Below, one piece after another: positions 24,438 through 32,782 of a DNA stretch of 64,000 nt; positions within the stretch are counted from its first letter, which is position 1, and every line of letters begins with the position of its first letter. The notes under the pieces are model-generated. The model searched no databases, was not told where the DNA came from, and saw nothing but the letters and a program-made list of their open reading frames with translations. The position numbers and the translations under genes are program-made. Location: assembly GCF_002218085.1 (NCBI RefSeq), contig NZ_BDUC01000003.1:655666-719665 (forward strand), in the 5' to 3' direction. Source of the DNA: Tolypothrix sp. NIES-4075. GTDB taxonomy: Bacteria > Cyanobacteriota > Cyanobacteriia > Cyanobacteriales > Nostocaceae.

Positions 24438-25448
24438 ATGATACCTCACCGTGATAAACATGTAGCAGTAATAGGCTGTGGATACTGGGGTAAGAATTTA
24501 GTTCGAGAATTTGCTCAATTAGGTGTACTGCGGATAATTTGTGATTCCAGCCAGCAAATTTTACAAGACTTAAAAACAAAATATGATGTTGAGGCAGTTT
24601 CTGACTTTGCCAAAATATTAGCAATGCAAGACGTACATGCGGTAGTAATTGCTACCCCAGCACCAACTCATGCAAGTTTGGCAGTGCAAGCATTAGCTGC
24701 CGGCAAAGATGTGTTTGTTGAGAAACCTTTAGCTTTGACGTTAGAAGATGCACTTTTGATAGAAGCTGCTGCTTTTAAAAGCAACGGCATTCTCATGGTT
24801 GGACATTTACTAGAGTACCACCCAGCTTTAGTTAAACTTCGCGCTCTTGTAGCTGAAGGAAAAATTGGTAAACTGCGATATATTTATTCCAATCGCTTAA
24901 GTTTTGGTAAAGTTAGAACTGAAGAAAATGTGCTTTGGAGTTTTGCTCCTCATGATATATGTTCAATTCTCGGATTCGTTGGCAAATTACCTGTATCTGT
25001 ACAAGCTGTAGGTAGTGCGAACTTAGGTAAAGTTGAAGACTTTTGCCTTGTGAATCTGGAATTTGAGCAAATTAAAGCTCATATTTTTGTCAGTTGGCTG
25101 CATCCTTTTAAAGAACAGCGACTGGTAGTAGTTGGAGATTCTGGTACATTAGTATTTGATGATGTTTCTGTTGATGCCAAGCTGACTTTGTACGACCAGC
25201 AAGCTGAGTTACAAGATAACATTCCCGTACTCAAATTAAATTCTAAAATTGTCATTCCTCTTGAGGCAGCATCACCTCTAACGCTAGAATGCAAACATTT
25301 TCTCAGTTGTGTAGAAAGTAGAGAGACACCTTTAACCAGCGTAAAAAACGGGATTGATGTTTTAACTGTTTTACAGTCCGCTCAAGAATCGCTAAAATCT
25401 TCAGGTAAAGCCGTTTACTTAAAGGAGGTTCAAGTTGTCAACGGATAG
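24438..25448 (+). CDS. wbpB: UDP-N-acetyl-2-amino-2-deoxyglucuronate 3-dehydrogenase (WbpB type)
   Basis: A Gfo/Idh/MocA-family oxidoreductase that would oxidise C3 of UDP-GlcNAcA to the 3-keto sugar, working with the aminotransferase WbpE. An N-terminal Rossmann fold is visible (VAVIGCGYWGKN), with the family EKPLALT motif around residue 95 and the substrate-domain segment GHLLEYHPAL. I chose the ATG at 24438 because it leads directly into the NAD-binding domain; a TTG two codons upstream is also open. The 3' end overlaps wbpD by 14 bp, indicating translational coupling. Confidence 0.88.
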   Translation: MIPHRDKHVAVIGCGYWGKNLVREFAQLGVLRIICDSSQQILQDLKTKYDVEAVSDFAKILAMQDVHAVVIATPAPTHASLAVQALAAGKDVFVEKPLALTLEDALLIEAAAFKSNGILMVGHLLEYHPALVKLRALVAEGKIGKLRYIYSNRLSFGKVRTEENVLWSFAPHDICSILGFVGKLPVSVQAVGSANLGKVEDFCLVNLEFEQIKAHIFVSWLHPFKEQRLVVVGDSGTLVFDDVSVDAKLTLYDQQAELQDNIPVLKLNSKIVIPLEAASPLTLECKHFLSCVESRETPLTSVKNGIDVLTVLQSAQESLKSSGKAVYLKEVQVVNG

Positions 25449-26046
25449 TACTTCGACAGCAAAAAGTTTAGATTATTTTGTACATGAATCAGCTTATGTT
25501 GATTTGCCGTGTACTATTGGTGCGGGAAGTCAAATCTGGCATTTTAGCCACATTATGAAAGATGTGGTGATTGGTGAAAAATGTAAAATAGGACAAAATG
25601 TATTTGTTGCTTCTGAGGTGAAAATTGGACGAAATGTGAAAATTCAAAATAACGTTTCTGTCTATGCGGGTGTAATTTTAGAAGATGATGTTTTTTGCGG
25701 TCCTAGTTGTGTTTTTACCAATATTAATACACCGCGATCGGCTTTTCCTCGCAATACAATCGATGATTATTTAGTAACTTTGGTGAAGCAAGGAGCGACA
25801 ATTGGTGCAAACGCAACAATTGTTTGCGGTCATACAATTGGACGTTATGCATTTATCGGTGCTGGTTCAACTGTGACAAAAGATATTGCCGATTATGCGC
25901 TAGTTTATGGAAATCCGGCAAAGCAAGTTGGTTGGATGTGTGAGTGCGGTGCAAAGTTGAATGAATTTGAAACAACTACTGTTTGTAAAGCTTGCGATCG
26001 CACCTATGAATATTGCGGTGAAAATCAAATTAAAAGGATGGAATGA
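25435..26046 (+). CDS. wbpD: UDP-2-acetamido-3-amino-2,3-dideoxyglucuronate N-acetyltransferase (WbpD type)
   Basis: An acetyl-CoA-dependent left-handed beta-helix enzyme that acetylates the 3-amino group. The hexapeptide repeats (CTIGAGSQIWHFSHIM, VIGEKCKIGQNV, VKIGRNVKIQNNV) and the FTNINTPRSAFPRN loop are typical of WbpD/WlbB. The start is a TTG; the Shine-Dalgarno AAGGAGG lies 6 nt before it inside the wbpB gene, which decides the start. The C-terminus carries four cysteines (CECG...CKACDRTY), resembling a small zinc knuckle. The stop overlaps the wbpE start as ATGA. Confidence 0.88.
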   Translation: MSTDSTSTAKSLDYFVHESAYVDLPCTIGAGSQIWHFSHIMKDVVIGEKCKIGQNVFVASEVKIGRNVKIQNNVSVYAGVILEDDVFCGPSCVFTNINTPRSAFPRNTIDDYLVTLVKQGATIGANATIVCGHTIGRYAFIGAGSTVTKDIADYALVYGNPAKQVGWMCECGAKLNEFETTTVCKACDRTYEYCGENQIKRME

Positions 26047-27170
26047 CGATTGTGAATATTCCCCCATTTGACGCAACTTGTCAATATCAAAGTATAGCAG
26101 CCCAGATAGAGAAAAATATCTGTGCAGTCATGGCTGGTGGACGCTACATTATGGGTCCGCAAGTCAAAGAGTTTGAAGCACAGTTTGCTCAATATTTGAG
26201 TTGCGAGCAAGTAATTTCTTGTAACTCTGGCACAGATGCGCTACATTTAGCTCTCAGAGCTTTGAGAATTGGTGCTGGTGATGAGGTGATAACGACACCT
26301 TTCACATTTATTGCCACCACAGAAGCAATTGGTATAGTAGGAGCGACTCCTGTCTTTGTCGATGTTGATTTAAACACCTACAATATCGACATTGACTTAA
26401 TTGAGTCAAAAATTACAGAGCGCACCAAAGCTATCTTACCAGTACATTTGTACGGTCGTCCTTGCAATATGACGGCAATTATGGAAATTGCCCGCAAGTA
26501 TAATTTAAAAGTGATTGAAGATGTAGCTCAAGCAACCGGTGCTGTTTGCTCAGGTAAAAAAGTCGGGACAATTGGAGACGTTGGTTGTTTTAGCTTCTTC
26601 CCTACCAAAAACTTGGGATGCTTTGGCGATGGTGGGGCGATCGCTACTTCTGATAAAGTAATTGCAGAGCGAGTTGAGTATTTACGCAGACATGGTGGTA
26701 AAATTAAATATCAGCATGAAGAATTAGGACTCAACAGCCGTTTAGATACTATACAGGCAGCAGTTCTTTTAGTCAAGTTACAGTATCTTGATCAATGGAA
26801 TTCTGCAAGGGCTGAAATTGCAGATTATTACATCAATCAACTCGCTAATGTTAAAGGCATTGTCTTACCTAAAACTGTGCAGGAAGCAAATTCGGTATGG
26901 AACCAATTTACCATTAGGGTTTTAGAAGGACAACGCAGTAACGTGCAAAAATTCCTCAAAGAAAAAGGAATAGGTTCAATGGTATACTATCCTATCCCTC
27001 TCCACTTACAGCAAGTACACTCTAACTTGAATTATCCTCTTGGTTCACTACCAATTAGTGAACAATTGAGCGATGAAGTTTTATCTTTACCGATGTTTCC
27101 AGAACTAAGTGCATCCGCACAAAAAGTAGTTGTTGACTCTGTAAGTCAAGCTTTTTTTGCATTAACTTAA
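26043..27170 (+). CDS. wbpE: PLP-dependent UDP-3-keto-sugar aminotransferase (WbpE type, DegT/DnrJ/EryC1)
   Basis: It transfers an amino group, typically from glutamate, to the C3 ketone made by WbpB. The 375-aa protein shows the PLP-binding SGTDALHLAL (62-71), the cofactor aspartate in VIEDVAQATGA (Asp160) and the Schiff-base lysine in FFPTKNLG (Lys189). NSRLDTIQAAVL and the C-terminal YYPIPLHLQ region are standard for the family. The start codon overlaps the wbpD stop by 4 bp. Gene order wbpA-B-D-E matches the known pathway to UDP-GlcNAc(3NAc)A. Confidence 0.9.
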   Translation: MTIVNIPPFDATCQYQSIAAQIEKNICAVMAGGRYIMGPQVKEFEAQFAQYLSCEQVISCNSGTDALHLALRALRIGAGDEVITTPFTFIATTEAIGIVGATPVFVDVDLNTYNIDIDLIESKITERTKAILPVHLYGRPCNMTAIMEIARKYNLKVIEDVAQATGAVCSGKKVGTIGDVGCFSFFPTKNLGCFGDGGAIATSDKVIAERVEYLRRHGGKIKYQHEELGLNSRLDTIQAAVLLVKLQYLDQWNSARAEIADYYINQLANVKGIVLPKTVQEANSVWNQFTIRVLEGQRSNVQKFLKEKGIGSMVYYPIPLHLQQVHSNLNYPLGSLPISEQLSDEVLSLPMFPELSASAQKVVVDSVSQAFFALT

Positions 27171-27206
27171 CAGTGCCATTTCATTGATTTTTCATGGTAA
27201 TTTGTG

Positions 27207-27608
27207 ATGAACGCTGAATCATCTCCTTCCCGTTTGAAGTTAATTTCATATCTAACTTTGTTTCTCAGCATTGCCTTTGGTATCGTTGGACAATTGCTGA
27301 TGAAACATACCATGAGCAATAAAACAGAACAATTATTTACCTGGACATTTATTCAGCAATTAGTTTTGGCTTTGAGTGTTTATAGTCTCGGAATAGTCAA
27401 TTGGATCTTTGCTCTACGAACTGTAAAACTAAGTATTGCTTATCCTCTTACTAGCTTAAACTACGTCGGCATCCTTTTGGGTTCATACTACTTTTTTGAT
27501 GAGAAAATTACCCTAATTCGAGTAGTTGGAGTAGTTCTAATTTTTATCGGAGTTCTTTTGGTAGCGCTTCCAATTAAGAATAGGCAAATCCAGAAAGGAG
27601 CTAGTTAA
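27207..27608 (+). CDS. half-size EamA/SMR-type membrane transporter
   Basis: A 133-aa protein with four predicted TM helices (LISYLTLFLSIAFGIVGQLL, QQLVLALSVYSLGIVNWIF, LTSLNYVGILLGSYYFF, VVGVVLIFIGVLLVAL). GIVGQLLMK in TM1 and IAYPLTSLNYV are characteristic of EmrE/EamA half-size proteins of the ArnE/ArnF kind. It is followed 30 bp later by a second such gene, so they may form a heterodimer. In this location a role in flipping an undecaprenyl-linked sugar is more likely than drug efflux (inference). ATG at 27207 is preferred to the GTG just before it. Confidence 0.8.
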   Translation: MNAESSPSRLKLISYLTLFLSIAFGIVGQLLMKHTMSNKTEQLFTWTFIQQLVLALSVYSLGIVNWIFALRTVKLSIAYPLTSLNYVGILLGSYYFFDEKITLIRVVGVVLIFIGVLLVALPIKNRQIQKGAS

Positions 27609-27638
27609 AGTTACAGTAAACACAAAAGGTATTCAGGA

Positions 27639-27998
27639 ATGAATATAATTCCTTGGCTGATTTTATTACTTGTAGTTGTGCTGGGTACAGCAGGGCAACT
27701 TTCGCTAAAGTATGCATTTCAAGGTTCTACTACTACTAATAAACCAAGCAAGTCAGTGCGAGACTTGTTATTTTCTCCTTACTTTTGGATTTGGTTTATT
27801 TCTTATGTAGTTGTGACCGTATTGTGGCTGATTGTATTGCGGACAATTCCTCTGAGTCAGGCATTTCCAGCGCTGGGATTAACATTTGCTCTCGTACCTT
27901 TGGCTTCTCATCGTTTTCTGCGTGAGAATGTTGTATTTAGCCAATGGTTAGGAATTGCTGTTATTGTAGCCGGTGTAATTCTTGTTGTTCAAACATAA
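27639..27998 (+). CDS. half-size EamA/SMR-type membrane transporter, partner
   Basis: 119 aa with four predicted TM helices and the same TM1 signature (GTAGQLSLKYAF). IPLSQAFPALGLTFALVPLAS and LGIAVIVAGVILVV correspond to the third and fourth helices. It is related to the preceding gene and similar in size, like the ArnE/ArnF pair that flips undecaprenyl-phosphate-aminoarabinose. Heterodimer formation is an inference from adjacency. Confidence 0.78.
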   Translation: MNIIPWLILLLVVVLGTAGQLSLKYAFQGSTTTNKPSKSVRDLLFSPYFWIWFISYVVVTVLWLIVLRTIPLSQAFPALGLTFALVPLASHRFLRENVVFSQWLGIAVIVAGVILVVQT

Positions 27999-28035
27999 TT
28001 AAATAAGTTCATATTAAAAAAAAAAAGAAACTTTT

Positions 28036-29028
28036 ATGAATGAAGCTACTCAGAAAATTTTAGTTACAGGTGTCGCTGGATTCCTTGGTTCTCACTTGCT
28101 AGACAAGCTATTGGCATCAGGTCATCAGGTCATCGGTATCGATAACCTCTCAATGGGAAAATTAGAAAACATTGCTGAACATTTGAGTAATAAAGCATTT
28201 CAATTTCTTCAAAAAGATGTCACGGAAAAAAGCACATTTAAAAATTTAGAAAATGATATCGATTGCATCGTTCACCTTGCCGCTTTCAAAATACCTCGTT
28301 ACGGCAAAGCAATTGATACTCTGAAAATTAATTATCAAGGTTCAGACAACGTTTTAGAGCTAGCACGCAAATTGAATTGTAAATGCGTACTTGCCTCAAC
28401 TTCTGATGTGTATGGTCGCAATCCCAAACTACCTTTTAACGAAGACGATAACTCAGTTATTGGCTCATCGAAAGTAGCTCGTTGGAGCTATGCTGTATCT
28501 AAGTTATTTGATGAACATTTAGCTTTTGCTTATCAAGATAGCTATGATATTCCAGTTGTCATTCTACGCTTTTTTGGTTCTTATGGACCGCGCCATCACC
28601 TATCTTGGTGGGGGGGACCGCAATCAGTTTTTATTGAACAAATATTAAACGATGAAGAAATTTCCATTCATGGTGACGGATTGCAAACCCGGAGTTTTAC
28701 TTATGTGAGCGATACTGTAGCAGGTATTTACGCTGCGACGATTAAACCCGAAGCTAATGGGGAAATTTTCAATATTGGTAGCGATCGCGAAATTACTATC
28801 CTTGATTTAGCTAAAACTATCAAGCGACTTAGTAACACACCTGGAGAACTCAAAGTCAAATTTGTTCCCTATGAATCTTTTACAGGTAACAAATACGAAG
28901 ATGTGAGAAGACGTGTACCTGATAGTACCCGTTGCGAACAAATTCTTGGTGTCAAAGCTGAGGTGAAATTAGAAGAAGGGTTGTCTAAAACTATTGCATG
29001 GCATCGCACTATTAGAGCTTGCGTGTAA
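28036..29028 (+). CDS. NAD-dependent nucleotide-sugar epimerase/dehydratase (extended SDR)
   Basis: It acts on a nucleotide sugar in the cytoplasm. The NAD-binding TGVAGFLG (11-18), a Ser in STSDVYG (121-127) and the catalytic YAVSK (Tyr152, Lys156) are all present, so it should be active. SYGPRHH and RSFTYVSDTVAGI are typical of UDP-glucose 4-epimerase / UDP-glucuronate decarboxylase-like SDRs. The exact substrate cannot be read from the sequence; in this operon a UDP-hexose or UDP-uronate epimerase is likely. It follows the two EamA genes by 37 bp. Confidence 0.82.
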   Translation: MNEATQKILVTGVAGFLGSHLLDKLLASGHQVIGIDNLSMGKLENIAEHLSNKAFQFLQKDVTEKSTFKNLENDIDCIVHLAAFKIPRYGKAIDTLKINYQGSDNVLELARKLNCKCVLASTSDVYGRNPKLPFNEDDNSVIGSSKVARWSYAVSKLFDEHLAFAYQDSYDIPVVILRFFGSYGPRHHLSWWGGPQSVFIEQILNDEEISIHGDGLQTRSFTYVSDTVAGIYAATIKPEANGEIFNIGSDREITILDLAKTIKRLSNTPGELKVKFVPYESFTGNKYEDVRRRVPDSTRCEQILGVKAEVKLEEGLSKTIAWHRTIRACV

Positions 29029-29181
29029 ATGATTGGGAAGCGTTGCTCTAAAGCGATCGCTTCTCGAATCGTACTGAATTTAAACTAAAATTTTTCCTTG
29101 GGTAGGCACTCGCACGCAGGGGTTCTCTTATTGAAGCAACAAAAAGTATGTTTTGTAATTCTGAGTCGAGGAGCAAATCTT

Positions 29182-29952
29182 ATGAAACAGCTAGTTAAAC
29201 GTTTACTATATAAACTCATTCCTCTACAAACGTATGTAAACTATCACCATAGGATAATTAATAGATTTTTCCAAGAGCAATTAATTCCACAATATGCATA
29301 CTTAAATTCTCAGCATGAAATGTCTGCGGCACTGATAAAAGCTAAAAGCAAAAAATTATCCCAGAAGTATGAAAATGCCAAGGATTTATTAGTAAATGTG
29401 GGTGCAGGTCCTCATGCTAAAGCAGACTGGATTAATGTAGATATTTCCGAAGCTCCAGGTATTAACTGTGTTTGTGATTGTCGCAAGAGTCTTCCGTTCC
29501 CAGACAATTCAGTAAAAGGTATTTTTACTGAACATTTCTTTGAACATATAGATTATGTAGAGGAAGTACCATTATTTTTATCCGAATGTTATCGAGTCTT
29601 AAAACCGGGAGGAATAATACGTATAATTGTTCCGGATATTGAAAAGTATTTGTATGCTTACTGTCAGGGAGGTTGGGAAGAACTAAGTATTATTAGACCT
29701 CTGGATTCGGATCTCACAGATTTCCACTTTAAATTTAAATATAATACCAGAATGGAATTAATCAACTTTGTATTTCGCCAACAGTATGAACATAAATATG
29801 CCTACGATTATGAAACCCTTGAGTTTATTTTGTACAAATATGGTTTTTCAAAAGTGCAAAGGCAGGCTTTTGGGAAGTCGCTGATGGATGAATTATCTAT
29901 CGACCAACAAATAAGAGCCTCCGAGAGTCTTTATGTTGAAGCAATCAAGTAA
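29182..29952 (+). CDS. SAM-dependent methyltransferase, class I
   Basis: A predicted sugar or glycan methyltransferase of 256 aa. The SAM-binding motif I is LLVNVGAGPHAK, followed by INVDISEAPG (acidic loop), SLPFPDNSVKGIFTEHFFEHI (motifs II/III split by a short turn) and VLKPGGIIRIIVPDIEKY, the Methyltransf_11-like core. The ATG at 29182 is preferred over an upstream TTG frame because GAGGAG lies 9 nt before it and the upstream extension has no family similarity. It ends 12 bp before the FAD-enzyme gene. Confidence 0.8.
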   Translation: MKQLVKRLLYKLIPLQTYVNYHHRIINRFFQEQLIPQYAYLNSQHEMSAALIKAKSKKLSQKYENAKDLLVNVGAGPHAKADWINVDISEAPGINCVCDCRKSLPFPDNSVKGIFTEHFFEHIDYVEEVPLFLSECYRVLKPGGIIRIIVPDIEKYLYAYCQGGWEELSIIRPLDSDLTDFHFKFKYNTRMELINFVFRQQYEHKYAYDYETLEFILYKYGFSKVQRQAFGKSLMDELSIDQQIRASESLYVEAIK

Positions 29953-29964
29953 ATATATTAAATC

Positions 29965-31251
29965 ATGAATATTGCTGTTATTGGCGGCGGAATGATGGGG
30001 CTAACATTAGCCTACCGACTTTCGCAGCAAGGTCATAAAGTAACCGTCTTTGAAAGCAACAACCAACTCGGCGGACTTGCTACTTACCATGATTACGGTT
30101 CCTTCGTTTGGGATCGATTTTATCATGTTATTCTCCCATCTGATACTTACTTAATAAATTTTATTAAGGAAATTAATTTAGGGGATAAACTGCGTTGGCG
30201 TCCTACTCTTACAGGATGTTACATAGACCAAAAAATGTATTCAATTAGCAATACTATAGAATTTCTCCGCTTTCCACCGCTAACTATTATCGGCAAGTTT
30301 CGGTTAGCTTTAACTTTGCTATATGGTTCGAGAATTAAGAATTGGCGCCGATTAGAGAAAATCCCCGTTGAAAATTGGCTGTTAAAAATCTCTGGCAAAA
30401 ATACATACGAAAAGCTTTGGCAACCTTTATTATTAGCCAAACTCGGAGAAAATTATAAGCGTGTCTCAGCAGTCTTTATTTGGTCGTATATTAAACGGCT
30501 TTTTTCCGCTCGTGATAGCAAGTTGCACAAAGAACAACTTGGTTATGTTGCGGGTGGTTACAAGACAGTTTTTGACCAATTAGAAAAATTAATTTGTGCT
30601 GCTGGGGGTAATATTTGCACTGGTGTTGCAGTTAAATATGTTAAACCAGATTCAAAAGGTGGACTGTGGGTTGAATATAATCAGACAAAGGAACATTTTG
30701 ACAAAGTAATCTTTACTGGACCTGTAAATATTCTGCAACAAATTGCCGATCGCAGCCTGGTACAAATTGGCGACTCTACAGTAGAATATCTCGGTGTAAT
30801 CTGCATGTCACTGATTACCCGCAAGGCTTTGGTTCCTTATTACATAGTCAATCTTGCCGATCGACGTATTCCCTTTACCGGGGTTTTGGGTATGAGCAAT
30901 TTAGTCTCTTTACAGGAGACAGCGGGACTGCATCTTACCTACTTACCAAAATACGTACATTCCGATGACCCTCTATTAAAACAAACAGACGAAGAATTGC
31001 GCTCATTATTTTTTCGGGGATTGCATTTAATGTTCCCACAACTTAAGGCAGATGATATCGTGGCAGCACATATTAATCGTGCCATGAAAATGCAACCATT
31101 ACAAGTCTTAAACTATTCCCACTTAGTACCAAAGATAGTCACCGAAAACGATGATTTTTTCGTTCTCAACACTTCACAGTTTGTCAATGACACTTTAAAT
31201 AACAATACAGTTGTCGGGCATGTTAACGAATTTAGCCAAAAATTTAGTTAG
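29965..31251 (+). CDS. FAD-dependent oxidoreductase, amine-oxidase/UDP-galactopyranose-mutase-like
   Basis: A 428-aa flavoprotein. The dinucleotide-binding GGGMMG starts at residue 7, followed by VTVFESNNQLGGLA, the second FAD contact typical of the amine oxidase/protoporphyrinogen oxidase superfamily. The centre (WQPLLLAKLGENY, LGYVAGGYKTVFD) and the C-terminus (NDTLNNNTVVGHVNEF) complete the FAD fold. Proteins like this are frequent in polysaccharide loci and often annotated as NAD(P)/FAD-dependent oxidoreductases; whether it is a mutase, oxidase or dehydrogenase cannot be decided. Its stop codon is the first part of the repeat at 31251. Confidence 0.75.
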   Translation: MNIAVIGGGMMGLTLAYRLSQQGHKVTVFESNNQLGGLATYHDYGSFVWDRFYHVILPSDTYLINFIKEINLGDKLRWRPTLTGCYIDQKMYSISNTIEFLRFPPLTIIGKFRLALTLLYGSRIKNWRRLEKIPVENWLLKISGKNTYEKLWQPLLLAKLGENYKRVSAVFIWSYIKRLFSARDSKLHKEQLGYVAGGYKTVFDQLEKLICAAGGNICTGVAVKYVKPDSKGGLWVEYNQTKEHFDKVIFTGPVNILQQIADRSLVQIGDSTVEYLGVICMSLITRKALVPYYIVNLADRRIPFTGVLGMSNLVSLQETAGLHLTYLPKYVHSDDPLLKQTDEELRSLFFRGLHLMFPQLKADDIVAAHINRAMKMQPLQVLNYSHLVPKIVTENDDFFVLNTSQFVNDTLNNNTVVGHVNEFSQKFS

Positions 31252-31307
31252 TAGTAAGCACGGAGAGTGCTTAAAACCGAAGATATGAGCGGTTTACCGC
31301 TCACTAC
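31251..31307. repeat. dispersed two-hairpin repeat, copy 3
   Basis: Outer arms GTAGTAAG / CTCACTAC, inner stems AAGCAC/GTGCTT (5-nt loop) and GAGCGGT/ACCGCTC (2-nt loop). It has the same three-way architecture as 5-54 and 1256-1309, with different stem bases. It starts at the last base of the preceding stop codon. Confidence 0.75.
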
Positions 31308-31506
31308 GAAGGAGGGTATTTTAAGTTTAATTTCGCCCACTAACTTGTACGCAGTAGCAAATATTTCAGTATAAATGCTGAACTTTATCGAAGATTTATT
31401 AATTACTTTGCATCTTTAGATTAATTTAATTAACCTGCCTGTCTGAATCATTTTTGGATTCAGGAAACTTGATATCATAGTGTATATTTAAATACTATTA
31501 ATTTCC

Positions 31507-32679
31507 ATGATTGCAATCAAACGGTTCTCAGTGGCTACCGCAGTTGGTCTTGCTTTGAGCTTGCTAGTTAACAGTGAGGCTTTTGCTTTCACTTACACTA
31601 AAATTGCTGACAGCAACGACCTTTTTAGTAAGTTCGGTTTCTACCCTGCGATCGACAACGACGGAACTGTTACCTTCTCTGCGGATCTAGATGCGGGGGG
31701 AAGTGGCATCTACATTGGTAGTGGGGAGAATACAAGCCAGATTGCTGACAGCAGCGGTCAGTTTAGCTCATTTTTTACTCATGCGATCGCCGACACAGGT
31801 ATTGTCGCTTTTAAAGCTGCTTTGGATGAAGGGGCTGTTGGCATTTATACAGGTGAAAATACTGCTCCCATTGCTTACAGCAGAGTTCCTGCTGCTTTAG
31901 GCGATCTCGCCATCAATAGTAAAGGTACTGTAACCTTCTCGCAAATTCTAGATCAAGGAGTTCGTGCCGTCTTAACCAATAACGACGGAATCAACACCAC
32001 CATCGCCGATAGCAGTGACACCAGTCCCTATAACCGTTTTGAGGGAATCGCAATTAATAACGCAGGCACCGTCGCTTTCACAGCCGAACTGAAAGCGACG
32101 GGTCGTGGTATATACACTGTTCATAGTGGAAATACGACCACTATGGCTGACACTAATGGAGACTTTGACTTTTTGTTCAACCCCGCCATCAACAATGCGG
32201 GGACAGTAGCCTTTAAGGGTGTTCTTAAAAACTTGGCAGGTGAAGGCATTTATACTAGTGACGGTCAAACTCTGACCAAAATAGCTGATAACAGCAGTGT
32301 TTTTGACTTCTTCGAGAACCCTGCAATTAACAATCAGGGTGCTGTAGCTTTTAAAGGTGTCCTTAAGGGAGGGGGTTTGGGTATTTACACGGGAGCAAAC
32401 CCGGAAACTGATAAAGTCATTGCTTTGGGTGATTCTCTGCTAGGCTCGACAGTTACAGACCTTTATTTTTCCAATCGCGGGTTAAACGATAAGAACCAGT
32501 TTGCCTTTTATGCCAAACTTGCAGATGGTAGAACTGGGGTGTTCCGCGCAGACTCGGATCATCAAGAGCCAACTACTTCTGTTCCAGAACCAGGTTTTGC
32601 GTTGGGTTTGTTGACAGTAGGTGGGTTGGGTACAGTTTTGCGACGCAAGCGCGATTGTGGGAGTAAATTGCCAAAATAA
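31507..32679 (+). CDS. PEP-CTERM surface protein with ~47-aa beta repeats
   Basis: Signal peptide at residues 1-27 (FSVATAVGLALSLLVNSEAFA). The mature part is built of about six repeats with the pattern AINNAGTVAFKGVLK...GIYT...TKIADNSS, a beta-rich array seen in choice-of-anchor proteins. The C-terminus has the PEP-CTERM sorting signal: VPEP, a short hydrophobic helix (GFALGLLTVGGLGTVL) and RRKR. An exosortase elsewhere in the genome would cleave it; none is in this window. PEP-CTERM proteins commonly occur with exopolysaccharide genes, so a role in the sheath or matrix is likely (inference). Confidence 0.85.
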   Translation: MIAIKRFSVATAVGLALSLLVNSEAFAFTYTKIADSNDLFSKFGFYPAIDNDGTVTFSADLDAGGSGIYIGSGENTSQIADSSGQFSSFFTHAIADTGIVAFKAALDEGAVGIYTGENTAPIAYSRVPAALGDLAINSKGTVTFSQILDQGVRAVLTNNDGINTTIADSSDTSPYNRFEGIAINNAGTVAFTAELKATGRGIYTVHSGNTTTMADTNGDFDFLFNPAINNAGTVAFKGVLKNLAGEGIYTSDGQTLTKIADNSSVFDFFENPAINNQGAVAFKGVLKGGGLGIYTGANPETDKVIALGDSLLGSTVTDLYFSNRGLNDKNQFAFYAKLADGRTGVFRADSDHQEPTTSVPEPGFALGLLTVGGLGTVLRRKRDCGSKLPK

Positions 32680-32782
32680 CATATAATTCTGGAAATGGGT
32701 ATTGATTGTGTGATTTAAACATTAAGATTCCTCAATTTCAACCAAGTAGGGAATCGTTGTTAAATCAACAGGGCAATCCAGA

